From Methanoregula sp. (GTDB lineage Archaea > Halobacteriota > Methanomicrobia > Methanomicrobiales > Methanospirillaceae), in the NCBI RefSeq assembly GCF_023227875.1, contig NZ_JALOCH010000005.1, positions 1-64,000 of the forward strand: a stretch of 64,000 bases of DNA. The letters run 5' to 3'. This document shows, piece by piece, positions 26,241-34,227 of the stretch. A program made the position numbers and the translations under genes. Each line of letters opens with the position of its first letter. Position 1 is the stretch's first letter. The notes below the pieces were generated by a model, which worked only from the letters and a program-made list of their open reading frames with translations, made no database searches and was not told where the DNA came from.

Positions 26241-26771
26241 ATGCTAAACAATTCTCCCGGATCCGATTGTGCCACGGATACAGGTGAGATCATGGATGCA
26301 CTCACCCGGCTTTTCAACAAGGCAGCCATCATCGAGCGTGAGCCTGCCGACACCGGAGACGGAGTGCTCCTTTATACATCAGAGGTCCACCTGATCGACA
26401 TGGCCGGCCGTTTTCCGGAAGAGAGCATGTCTTCGCTGGCTGTCCGCATGGGGATCACCAAGGGGGCCATTTCCCAGACCACAAAAAAACTCGAGGAGAA
26501 AGGATACCTGGAACGGATAAATCAGGAGGGGAACAATAAAACGGTCTTTATCCGGCTCACGGATTCCGGTAAGAGGGCATATGACTGGCACCAGGCATAT
26601 CATGCCCTGGTCAACGAGAGGATCATCCGGGAGATCTCGGGCCTCGACAACAGGGATCGGGAGAATATCAGGAAATTTTTCCTTGAAATCGAGAAGATAT
26701 TTGACGACTGTCCGGAGACCCGGCGCGGGATTACAGACAGCATCGCGGGGGGATGCCAGAAGAAGACCTGA
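26241..26771 (+). CDS. MarR family transcriptional regulator
   Basis: The 176-residue product has a winged helix-turn-helix: SSLAVRMGITKGAISQTTKKLEEKGYLERI is the recognition region, and NNKTVFIRLTDSGKRAYDWH is the wing and the start of the dimer helix. Both the ATG at 26241 (AGGT upstream) and the ATG at 26292 (AGGTGAG upstream) are possible starts. MarR proteins bind short palindromes and respond to small ligands. A 21-base imperfect palindrome lies 31 bases after its stop, at the promoter of the acetyltransferase gene, and is the natural candidate target. Confidence 0.88.
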   Translation: MLNNSPGSDCATDTGEIMDALTRLFNKAAIIEREPADTGDGVLLYTSEVHLIDMAGRFPEESMSSLAVRMGITKGAISQTTKKLEEKGYLERINQEGNNKTVFIRLTDSGKRAYDWHQAYHALVNERIIREISGLDNRDRENIRKFFLEIEKIFDDCPETRRGITDSIAGGCQKKT

Positions 26772-26801
26772 TCCTGGTCTTTAACCCGCATAGCCCATTA
26801 A

Positions 26802-26822
26802 ATAGTTTAGATACTATACTAT
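26802..26822 (+). promoter_or_regulatory. Palindromic operator candidate at the acetyltransferase promoter
   Basis: The 21 bases beginning ATAGTTTAG and ending CTATACTAT form an imperfect palindrome with 8 of 10 base pairs symmetric. It lies directly downstream of a TATA-like attaaata (about 26798-26804), so a bound dimer would block transcription initiation. It sits between the MarR gene and the gene at 26855. Length and symmetry suit a MarR dimer. Confidence 0.5.
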
Positions 26823-26854
26823 TTTCTGCACATACCTTCAAGGATTGGAACACC

Positions 26855-27358
26855 ATGACAGTACTATCAGAAATCACCCTAAGTTCAATCTCAGAGAGCG
26901 ACAGAAAGTCCGTTGTCGATCTCTTCAATTACTACATCGAGAACAGTTATGCAGCATACCCGGAACAGAAAGTCCCATATGAATTTTTTTCCCTGTTCCT
27001 TGATGCCTCCAGGAATTATCCCTCTGTAGTTGCACGGGGGAGTGAGGGAACTGTTGCTGGATTCGGTTTGCTCCGGCCACACAACCCGATGGCGGCATTC
27101 CGGCATACGGCTGAGGTCACCTATTTTCTCCGGCCGGAAATGACCAGAAAAGGGCTCGGCACGAGGATGTTTGAGTATCTTGAAACGGCAGGCAGAAAGC
27201 AGGAGATCACGTCGCTCCTTGCCAGCATCTCATCGCTGAATGATGGCAGCATCCGGTTTCATACCCGCCAGGGATTCACCGAGTGCGGGAGGTTCCTCAG
27301 TGTTGGAATGAAAAAAGGAGTTGTTTTCGATATGGTTTGGATGCAGAAGTTCATCTGA
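26855..27358 (+). CDS. GNAT family N-acetyltransferase
   Basis: The 167-residue product has the GNAT fold: AEVTYFLRPEMTRKGLGTRMFEYLE contains the acetyl-CoA phosphate-binding RKGLGT loop, and FHTRQGFTECGRF is the C-terminal beta-bulge motif. It is similar to phosphinothricin acetyltransferase-like members, so the acceptor is probably a small amine. The ATG at 26855 is used because the upstream open frame overlaps the MarR gene and crosses its promoter. The gene is probably under MarR control through the palindrome just upstream. Confidence 0.85.
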   Translation: MTVLSEITLSSISESDRKSVVDLFNYYIENSYAAYPEQKVPYEFFSLFLDASRNYPSVVARGSEGTVAGFGLLRPHNPMAAFRHTAEVTYFLRPEMTRKGLGTRMFEYLETAGRKQEITSLLASISSLNDGSIRFHTRQGFTECGRFLSVGMKKGVVFDMVWMQKFI

Positions 27359-27364
27359 ACCGGA

Positions 27365-27946
27365 TTAAAACTTCCCCTTCGTGCTCCGGACCGCCTTCTT
27401 ATTCCCGCTGATTGCAAGGGCATCCCCAAGGGCAATGCCGAATGCCTTGAAAGCCGCTTCGCACTGATGGTGATCGTTCTTCCCGGAGAAGGTGATATGT
27501 GCGGTGATCCCGGCCCGGGTGCAGAGGGAGTAGAAGAAATGCTCGAAGATGTCGGAAGGAATAGTGCCCACGAGCTTGTTGCCGAAGGTGCCATGCCAGA
27601 CAAGGTATCCCCGTCCCCCGCAGTCGAGCGCGACCTGCGAAAGAGACTCATCCATCGGGATGATGGCATGGGAAAACCTGCGGATACCCCGGCCGTCACC
27701 GATCGCCTGCTTTATCGCATCGCCTAACACGATACCAATATCCTCGATCGTGTGGTGGCAGTCCACATGCAGATCGCCTTTTGCAGTGCAGGTCATGTCG
27801 AAACCGCCATGCTTTGCCATGGCAGTGAGCATGTGGTCAAAGAACGGTACGCCGCTGTTGACCTTCACGTTCCCCACACCGTCCGGGTTGAGCCTGATCA
27901 CGATCTTCGTTTCCTTTGTCTCCCGCTTCACTTCAACAACTCTCAC
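27365..27946 (-). CDS. hisB: Imidazoleglycerol-phosphate dehydratase
   Basis: The 193-residue product is a complete HisB. FFDHMLTAMAKHGG, HHTIEDIGIVLG and NDHHQCEAAFKA carry the manganese-binding His and Glu residues. It dehydrates imidazole glycerol phosphate to imidazole acetol phosphate in histidine synthesis. Its start overlaps the end of hisA by 4 bases. It is the last gene of the metK-hisG-hisA-hisB operon and is convergent with the acetyltransferase gene (6-base gap). Confidence 0.97.
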   Translation of the reverse strand: MRVVEVKRETKETKIVIRLNPDGVGNVKVNSGVPFFDHMLTAMAKHGGFDMTCTAKGDLHVDCHHTIEDIGIVLGDAIKQAIGDGRGIRRFSHAIIPMDESLSQVALDCGGRGYLVWHGTFGNKLVGTIPSDIFEHFFYSLCTRAGITAHITFSGKNDHHQCEAAFKAFGIALGDALAISGNKKAVRSTKGKF

Positions 27947-28653
27947 TTACATTCCTCCAGTGCATCTTTCAGTTTGATCTTCCCGCTGTACAGGGCAGAG
28001 CCGAGCACCGCCCCAAAAGCACCGGCATCCTTAAGGCCCGCCACATCGGACCGGGACGAGACGCCGCCGGCAACGACAACGGGGATTCCGACCGCATCGA
28101 TCAGCCGTTTCACCGGTTCAAACCGGACGCCCTGCTGCAGGCCCTCTACATCCACATTCGTATAGAGGAGCGAGCCGGCTCCCAGCTCCTCAAACCTTTT
28201 TGCCCAGCCGATATAGTCCCCCGCCATCTCCTGCCAGCCGTGGACCGCGATCTGCCCGTCCCGGGCATCCACGCCGGGCATTACCCGGTCCCTGCCGAAT
28301 TCGCGGGAGAGTGCCCGGATGCATTCCGGTTCCTGCGTGGCAAGGGTCGAGATAATGACGCGGTCCACGCCGGTCTCAAGCCAGCGTCTGGCATCGTCAA
28401 TTGAACGGATGCCCCCGCCAAGTTCGATCTCGACGCCGGTCTCTCTGATCACCTCAGCGATGAGTCCTGCATTCTGCGAAGATGTCCCGAATGCCCCGTC
28501 AAGGTTGACCATGTGGAGTGCCCTGGCGCCTTCGTCAAGCCAGCGGGTTGCACAGGAAAGGGGATCGCCATACGCGGTCGCACTCTCCCGTTTCCCCTGC
28601 ACCAGCTGGACACACCGGCCCCCGAGGATATCAACAGCGGGAAAGATTTTCAT
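27943..28653 (-). CDS. hisA: ProFAR isomerase
   Basis: The 236-residue TIM-barrel product begins FPAVDILGGRCVQLVQG, with the catalytic Asp in AVDI, and has PGVDARDGQIAVHGW with the second Asp. Phosphate loops appear in VVAGGVSS and GAVLGSALYSG. It isomerises N-(phosphoribosylformimino)-AICAR ribotide in histidine synthesis. A 4-base overlap with hisB and an 8-base gap from hisG place it in one operon. Confidence 0.97.
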   Translation of the reverse strand: MKIFPAVDILGGRCVQLVQGKRESATAYGDPLSCATRWLDEGARALHMVNLDGAFGTSSQNAGLIAEVIRETGVEIELGGGIRSIDDARRWLETGVDRVIISTLATQEPECIRALSREFGRDRVMPGVDARDGQIAVHGWQEMAGDYIGWAKRFEELGAGSLLYTNVDVEGLQQGVRFEPVKRLIDAVGIPVVVAGGVSSRSDVAGLKDAGAFGAVLGSALYSGKIKLKDALEECK

Positions 28654-28661
28654 GGGTCCGC

Positions 28662-29573
28662 CTACCGGATCATCCGCTGGATTGCCATCACGAGTATGTC
28701 CTTTGCCCCTGCACGCCTCAAGGCATTAATCAGGGAATAGACCCGTTCCTCGTTGACGACCGCGTGGACCGCAACAAGGTCCTCGCTCGATGCCACGTCC
28801 ATCACCGTCGGCCCCGAGAGACCGGGCAGGACCCGCTTCACCGTTGCAAGTGACGAACGCTTCACGTTCATCATCAGGTAGCACTGGCCCCGGGCCCGGA
28901 CGACGCTCTCAAGCGCAAGGTGGATCTCCTCGATCTTGTCTTTCTTCGCCTTTAACGATTCGCGGTTTGCGATCAGCTGGGTGGAGGTCGTCAGCACATC
29001 TTCGATCACGCGGAGGCGGTTGGTCTTCAGGGTGGTCCCCGAACTGGAGAGATCGATGATCGCATCGGCGATCCCGAGTTGCGGTGTCGCCTCGCAGGCC
29101 CCGCCGACCACCGCGACATCGACCTTCACCTTGTGCCGTGCGAAGAACGAGCGGGTGATCACCGGGAACTCGGTGGCGACCTTCTTCCCGGCAAGCTGCT
29201 TTACGGACGTGATGCCGGAATCCTCGTGGACGGCCAGCACCAGTTTCGCTCTCCCGAGCTGGAGGTCGAGGAGCTCCTCCACCTCGGCCTCGCGTTCCAC
29301 GACCATGTCATGGCCGGTGATGCCGAGGTCCGCAGCGCCCGTGGCCACGTACTCCGGGATATCCACCGGCCGGGCAAAGAGGATCTCGACATGGGGGTCG
29401 AGGGTCTTGGTGATCAGGCGCCGTTCACTGGTCTCCGCGAGATGGAGCCCGCTCTTCTCGACCAGGTCCATGATGGGGGCCGCAATCCGTCCCTTGTTGG
29501 GGATCGCGAGACGTACGATATCGGAAAAAAGGGGGGTGTCACGGTTTTTTCTGGATTTTACCGGTTTTGCCAT
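28662..29573 (-). CDS. hisG: ATP phosphoribosyltransferase (long form)
   Basis: The 303-residue product is a long-form HisG. RLAIPNKGRIAAPIMDLVEKSG is the N-terminal signature, DLGITGHDMV follows, and the PRPP loop is in DLSSSGTTLKTN. A C-terminal regulatory domain of about 75 residues makes HisZ unnecessary and usually gives histidine feedback inhibition. It carries a basic N-terminal extension of about 19 residues before the conserved start, so a later start is possible. It lies 7 bases after metK. Confidence 0.95.
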   Translation of the reverse strand: MAKPVKSRKNRDTPLFSDIVRLAIPNKGRIAAPIMDLVEKSGLHLAETSERRLITKTLDPHVEILFARPVDIPEYVATGAADLGITGHDMVVEREAEVEELLDLQLGRAKLVLAVHEDSGITSVKQLAGKKVATEFPVITRSFFARHKVKVDVAVVGGACEATPQLGIADAIIDLSSSGTTLKTNRLRVIEDVLTTSTQLIANRESLKAKKDKIEEIHLALESVVRARGQCYLMMNVKRSSLATVKRVLPGLSGPTVMDVASSEDLVAVHAVVNEERVYSLINALRRAGAKDILVMAIQRMIR

Positions 29574-29580
29574 GTTCGGA

Positions 29581-30783
29581 TCAGAAGGTCTTGAGTTTGC
29601 CTTCGATTACCTTTTCGGTAATGTGGGTGACATTTGTCAGCTGGTCGTCCACAATTTCCCGGATATCCGCATTGATGTCCTTGAGCTTCACGCCGCACTC
29701 GGGGAGGACCTGGACGCTTGCGACGAGCGGCTGGTCGATCGGCTTGCCGATCTGCGAGAGCAGCCGGATGTACATCTCCTCGATACCGTCAACCTTCTTC
29801 ACGCACTCCTGTGCCACCTGGGTGGAGAGGAGGTTGTAGATCTTGCCGATGTGGTTGATCGGGTTCTTGCCGCTCGTTGCTTCCATGGACATCGGGCGGT
29901 TCGGGGTGATGAGCCCGTTGCACCGGTTGCCCCTGCCTACCGATCCGTCGTCGCCCATCTCGGCGGAGGTGCCGGTAACGGTTAAGAAAACGCTCTTCTT
30001 CCTGATGTCGTCGGCCGTATTGACATGGACAACGACCTTCCGCTTGGTGCTCTTCTTCGCGATCGCGGTGATCTCCTCGTTGAGGATGCTCATGTATTCC
30101 GAGTATTCCCGGATGTCCTTGCAGTACCGGTCAACGATCGCACAGGCAACCGTGAGGGTGATGGTGTTGCCGTCGCGGAGGCCCATGATCTTGATGTCCT
30201 GGCCGATGGCGGGATATTTCTTCCGGAGCTTCGTGTCGATATAGTTGGAGCTGTTCAGGATGATGTTCTCCACATCCGAGAAGGGTGCGTGGCCGACACC
30301 GAACGAGGTGTCGTTTGACCGGGGGATCTTGCCCTGGCTGGGCTTGAAGACATCTCGCAGGTCGGTGGACCCGGTCCCGAGCCGGCAGTCGATCATGAGC
30401 TCGCGGTTGAGGTTGAGTTCCGGGAGGATCTTGTGGATATATTTGTGGGCTGCCTCCACGGCCACGGCATCCGCGGGGACGTTGACGCCATTGAACTGCT
30501 TGGTCGCCCGCCCGTCAAGGAGGACATAGATCGGGCGGATCATCCGGCCGCCGCCGAACTTGGGTGCGGACTCGCCAGCAACGACCTCGCCCTGGTCGGT
30601 ATTGTGGTGCAGGACGACCCCGAATTCGTCGAGGTAGGTCTTGCAGAGAGCCTGGCTGATCGACTCTGCAATCCCGTCGGCAATGCTGTCCGGGTGGCCG
30701 AGACATTTACGCTCAGCAAGTTCGATCCGCTGTTTCTCCAAAGGAATCTGGTCCAGTGCTTCAATCTGAATGTTTCTCTTCAT
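29581..30783 (-). CDS. metK: Archaeal S-adenosylmethionine synthetase
   Basis: The 400-residue product belongs to the archaeal MAT family, which differs strongly from bacterial MetK. ERKCLGHPDSIADGIAESIS, HHNTDQGEVVAG, GTGSTDLRDVF and GRGNRCNGLITPNRPMSMEATSGKNP are the conserved blocks. It makes AdoMet from methionine and ATP. The ATG at 30783 (MKRNIQIE) follows a GAGGA ribosome site; the longer frame upstream is not used. It is the first gene of an operon with hisG, hisA and hisB. Two dyads lie about 60-100 bases upstream. Confidence 0.97.
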   Translation of the reverse strand: MKRNIQIEALDQIPLEKQRIELAERKCLGHPDSIADGIAESISQALCKTYLDEFGVVLHHNTDQGEVVAGESAPKFGGGRMIRPIYVLLDGRATKQFNGVNVPADAVAVEAAHKYIHKILPELNLNRELMIDCRLGTGSTDLRDVFKPSQGKIPRSNDTSFGVGHAPFSDVENIILNSSNYIDTKLRKKYPAIGQDIKIMGLRDGNTITLTVACAIVDRYCKDIREYSEYMSILNEEITAIAKKSTKRKVVVHVNTADDIRKKSVFLTVTGTSAEMGDDGSVGRGNRCNGLITPNRPMSMEATSGKNPINHIGKIYNLLSTQVAQECVKKVDGIEEMYIRLLSQIGKPIDQPLVASVQVLPECGVKLKDINADIREIVDDQLTNVTHITEKVIEGKLKTF

Positions 30784-30841
30784 TGGTTTCCTCGTGACAC
30801 TTCGTAATAATAAAAGGGACTGGAGTTCATATAACAATTTC

Positions 30842-30884
30842 CAATTATGCAATAATTGCAGCACCAAATATTACTTATAGTAAT
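30842..30884 (-). promoter_or_regulatory. Two adjacent palindromes upstream of metK
   Basis: CAATTAT-gca-ATAATTG (30842-30858) has perfect 7-base arms and ATTACT-tat-AGTAAT (30870-30884) has perfect 6-base arms. Both have 3-base spacers and their centres are 27 bases apart, about 60-100 bases before the metK ATG. They could be operators or, in RNA, small hairpins. The region is AT-rich, so chance is possible. Confidence 0.4.
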
Positions 30885-30985
30885 TTTTCACACGCATTTT
30901 CGCACGCTTTTCTGTCGTCTCTTTTTTTAAAAACGGAATATGTGTAACGAGAGAGTATGTCGTTCGCATAAATCGGACCGGGACA

Positions 30986-31013
30986 CCGGGACACACAGAA
31001 CTCGTGTGCCCGG
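30986..31013 (-). terminator. Hairpin and T-runs between the zinc-ribbon gene and metK
   Basis: An imperfect stem (CCGGGACACAC and GTGTGCCCGG, 7-base loop) follows the end of the minus-strand gene at 31044. On that strand T-runs (cttttt, cttttttac) lie between the stop and the stem. This looks like the transcription end of the zinc-ribbon gene. The rest of 30885-31043 holds nothing else recognisable. Confidence 0.4.
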
Positions 31014-31043
31014 AAGTAAAAAAGACGGGAAAAAGAGAGACCG

Positions 31044-32474
31044 TTATCGTCTCAGGAATTTGTGCAGGATCGTCATCTCGCTGCCTTTTGGTGCCTTCTT
31101 GACCGGTGGCCGTGTCGGGACGGGCTTGACATCTTCAACCTCATCGTCGTCAATATCATTCGGCATGGCCGGTTTGTGCTCGTGTCCCGGCGGGTCCGTC
31201 CGTGTTGCTTTCCGGCTGGCAGCGGTCGGGGCCGTGCGGGAATGCGGAAGGGTCCGGCCCTGGTTCAGTTTCGTCCCGCACCCGGGACAGAAGTTGGCAG
31301 AATGGGGCAGTTTCTTTCCGCAGTTATGGCAGAACTGGGGTGAACCCGCCGTCTCCCCCGGGACCGGTTTTTCCTCGATGTTTTCCTGAACGATGGGGCG
31401 ACGCGGCTGGACAAAATCCGGCCCGGGCCCGGTCTCTTCCGCATGGCGCCTCACGGGTTCAACAACCGGTCTTCTCAGCGGTTGGCGGGTCTGCGGCCCG
31501 GCCTGGTTAATGGCGCCTTTCATCGCACCTTTCATGGCCGACTGCACTTCCGGCTTTCGCACCGGGGGTACTTCGGGTTCCTCTGCCGGGGGGATCTCCC
31601 GTTCATAGGACGATGCCACGACCTGGCGGACATGCGTCCTCCGCGGGGGGGCCGCCACCGGTTCCGGTTCGGGCTCCGGTTCCGGTTCTTCCTCCTGCAC
31701 GTTGTAGAGTGAGAGCAGGCGTTTTACCGGGGGTTGCCGCTCATGGTCCTTCAGCGACTTCTTTGCAGGGCGCAGTTCCTGCTTCTGGCGGGGTCTCTCC
31801 GGGGGCCGGGCAACAACCGGTTCCCCGGCCTCTTCTTCAGCCTCTTCAGCTTCTTCTGGTTCTTCAGTTTCTTCGGGCTCTTCAGGTTCTACACGTTTCC
31901 GGGGTGCCGGAGCCGGTTTCTTCGGGGCCTTTTTTATGGGTTCGTCCTCACCGTGAAGGAGGGAGAGCCATTCATCGATCTCACTGGACCGGTCGGTGCC
32001 GCTCTGGGCAAAGACCAGTTTCATGGTCTTGGTATCATCGTCTCCTGACTTGATGGACAGGACGAGCACGGGATCGGAATTCTCCGAGAATTCCACAATG
32101 CTCCCTGCGATCGTATCCCGCGCAACATCTTTTGCCGTGACCTTGAGTTTCTTTTCCTGCGTATCGATGAGGAAAATACGCTGGTTGGTCAGGTATGCGT
32201 GGAAAAAGAATTTCTTTACCGTTACGTTGAGCGAACCGATCAGCACCTGTTCCCCGGGCTGGAGGATCTTCGAAAGCCCACCTTCCTCTTCATCCTCAGA
32301 ATCGGGATCGTCCGAAGTCGTTGCATGCTGTGCCATTTTCTGCACGTTTTTGTCAACGGTGAACTTGCCCGCGCCAGCTGCCGCTTTTGCAGGGCGCCGG
32401 CTGATCTTGCCGCCGCAGTAGCCGCATTCGGTTATTTCATCCCGTATATTCATCCCGCAGTGTGGGCACTTCAT
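31044..32474 (-). CDS. Double zinc-ribbon protein with PH-like domain and acidic/proline linker
   Basis: The 476-residue product has an N-terminal zinc ribbon (CPHCG...CGYCG, residues 3-22) and then a domain of about residues 70-170 that looks like a bacterial PH domain (LQPGEQVLIGSLNV, KKFFFHAYLTNQRIFLID). A very long low-complexity linker of Glu/Pro and Arg/Pro follows (runs such as EPEEPEETEEPEEAEEAEEE), then a C-terminal zinc ribbon (FCHNCGKKL...FCPGCGTKL). The ATG at 32474 is chosen for its GGAG ribosome site over a GTG at 32492. There is no membrane segment. Function unknown; a scaffold is plausible. Confidence 0.75.
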   Translation of the reverse strand: MKCPHCGMNIRDEITECGYCGGKISRRPAKAAAGAGKFTVDKNVQKMAQHATTSDDPDSEDEEEGGLSKILQPGEQVLIGSLNVTVKKFFFHAYLTNQRIFLIDTQEKKLKVTAKDVARDTIAGSIVEFSENSDPVLVLSIKSGDDDTKTMKLVFAQSGTDRSSEIDEWLSLLHGEDEPIKKAPKKPAPAPRKRVEPEEPEETEEPEEAEEAEEEAGEPVVARPPERPRQKQELRPAKKSLKDHERQPPVKRLLSLYNVQEEEPEPEPEPEPVAAPPRRTHVRQVVASSYEREIPPAEEPEVPPVRKPEVQSAMKGAMKGAINQAGPQTRQPLRRPVVEPVRRHAEETGPGPDFVQPRRPIVQENIEEKPVPGETAGSPQFCHNCGKKLPHSANFCPGCGTKLNQGRTLPHSRTAPTAASRKATRTDPPGHEHKPAMPNDIDDDEVEDVKPVPTRPPVKKAPKGSEMTILHKFLRR

Positions 32475-32577
32475 CGGTGAGCTCCGTTTCACGGTATCCG
32501 GACTGGATAACTATAATGTTCTCATTGGATAAGAAAAATTCTCTGATCACACATTCAACCCCATACCCGCCATTTTT

Positions 32578-33960
32578 TCATGCATCTCCGGGATGCATGA
32601 GGTGTTCAACCGCATGCAGGAGTGACTGCCGCTCATCGTCGCGGTCCGCGGCGTGGAAATACAGCCCGGCCTCTTTCCGGTGGTTGCAGAGGAGGGCATT
32701 GATCCTGCACCGGGCCGCGTCGCCCGCGAGGAGGCAGTCATCCGCCCCGACTCTCCCGAACCGGTTATTAATGGCGGCAGCGACGGGGCCGGGAGACTCT
32801 GCTGCATGGTAGAGACCCCGGTTCACGACCACGATCAAAACACCCTTCTTTTCCGTTTCCCCGGAGTTTTCTGCCCTGAACGACCCGTATTTCTCATCCC
32901 CGAAGGGGTTGAGGAACTCGCGGTAGAACGGGTCGAAACGCTCCTTGAGCTGGGAGAGGAAGACGCCGGTCTGCAGGGGGAGATACCGGGAATATTTTGC
33001 ATTGACCGGGTCCCGCAGGTGCCCAAAGGCCGGCTCTTTAAGCAGGTCGGTAAGGGGTTTCTGGACGCGGACGAACGCATCTTCCCGGAGACCGCCGGTA
33101 TATTTCAGGCCGATCGGCCGGAAGTACAGGATCTTTCCCGGGAGCGGGACGGCAAGCGACCCGTCCTTTAACGGGGAGAGTATGACCGATGCGGCGGGCA
33201 GTGCCTGCGGCGTTTTCTGTACCGGCACGCCGGGTTTCTTCTCGGCCGGGCGCCGTTCCTGAGGGCGGTTTGCGCCGGTGTTACACGCAATGCCGGCCCA
33301 TATCTCCGGTGAATAGGTCTTATCGAGATGTTTCTTCCAGAGCGGGTCACGGATCGTGGCAATGGACACGAGCCGGAATGCCGGGCCGACCGGTATGAAC
33401 TTTGCCCCGCAGTGGGTGCAGGCCATATAGAATTCCGTGTGGGGGATACCGAAGAGTTGTTTTCCGACAACCCGTTCCAGGATACCGGTCCGGCACACGG
33501 GGCACATGTCCATCCATGAAAGCGAGGCAGTATCCACTCCCCCAAGCCGGACCGAGGGGGCGAGTGTTGATGCGATATGCCAGGTCCATGGCGGGAGCAG
33601 CCGGACTGCTTTGCGGGGCCGGTGCATCTGCCGGTCGATAATTTCTGTCATCTCTGTGATGCCGGCGCTGCAGAGCACTTCGGTGATAACCGGGACAACG
33701 GTCTTTCCGGGAATGCCAAGGCGCTCTTCAAGGCAAAAGTCGAGCCCCCGGGCAATCCCCCCGGGCAGATCCCGGGGTGTGGTGATCGCAAGCGTCCGGG
33801 TCACCTCGGCGTTCAGGCACTCCATCGTGACCCCGACCAGTTCACCGGTTACATTCACACCGCTCCGGAGGAACGGGAGTTGCGATACGCGTTTGCTGAC
33901 CGTATCGCAGGAATGGGCGAAGAGCTCGGGAGCAATGGGGAGATACTGGGGGGCGGGCAT
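32578..33960 (-). CDS. Uncharacterised zinc-binding protein, 460 aa
   Basis: No known family is recognised. Visible features are an internal CPVC (about residue 153) and a CTHCG 27 residues on, which probably form a zinc knuckle. The Pro/Arg-rich stretch NRPQERRPAEKKPGVPVQKTP separates an N-terminal half (with VVPVITEVLCSAGITEMTEIIDRQMHRP) from a C-terminal half rich in aromatic and charged residues. No signal peptide or membrane helix is seen. It lies about 100 bases upstream of the double zinc-ribbon gene on the same strand and may share its transcript. Confidence 0.62.
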   Translation of the reverse strand: MPAPQYLPIAPELFAHSCDTVSKRVSQLPFLRSGVNVTGELVGVTMECLNAEVTRTLAITTPRDLPGGIARGLDFCLEERLGIPGKTVVPVITEVLCSAGITEMTEIIDRQMHRPRKAVRLLPPWTWHIASTLAPSVRLGGVDTASLSWMDMCPVCRTGILERVVGKQLFGIPHTEFYMACTHCGAKFIPVGPAFRLVSIATIRDPLWKKHLDKTYSPEIWAGIACNTGANRPQERRPAEKKPGVPVQKTPQALPAASVILSPLKDGSLAVPLPGKILYFRPIGLKYTGGLREDAFVRVQKPLTDLLKEPAFGHLRDPVNAKYSRYLPLQTGVFLSQLKERFDPFYREFLNPFGDEKYGSFRAENSGETEKKGVLIVVVNRGLYHAAESPGPVAAAINNRFGRVGADDCLLAGDAARCRINALLCNHRKEAGLYFHAADRDDERQSLLHAVEHLMHPGDA

Positions 33961-34227
33961 AACAGTTCCATAATATTACGACTGCGATCCGATAACAGTT
34001 GCCGTGAGGGAGATGGGACCGCACGACGGAAACTGCCCCAATGAAAAACCGGAGTATGATGAACCGTTCAACGATACACCGGGCGGGAAAACGAAATATA
34101 TTATATTAAATGATACGATGCCCGGGGTACAGATTATCACCGCACAGTACCAGTATTGCCGTCATGCCATGCACCTATTCCTTTAAGGAGTTCCGGTAAT
34201 CGGAGGGGATAAGAAAAGGTCAGTACA

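Noticed and set aside
28936..29985. 349-codon open frame across the hisG-metK junction on the plus strand
   Set aside because: It spans two conserved minus-strand genes and has no domain.
34004..34186. 60-codon frame before the polyferredoxin gene
   Set aside because: It overlaps the probable promoter (TATA near 34100), lacks a ribosome site and resembles nothing.
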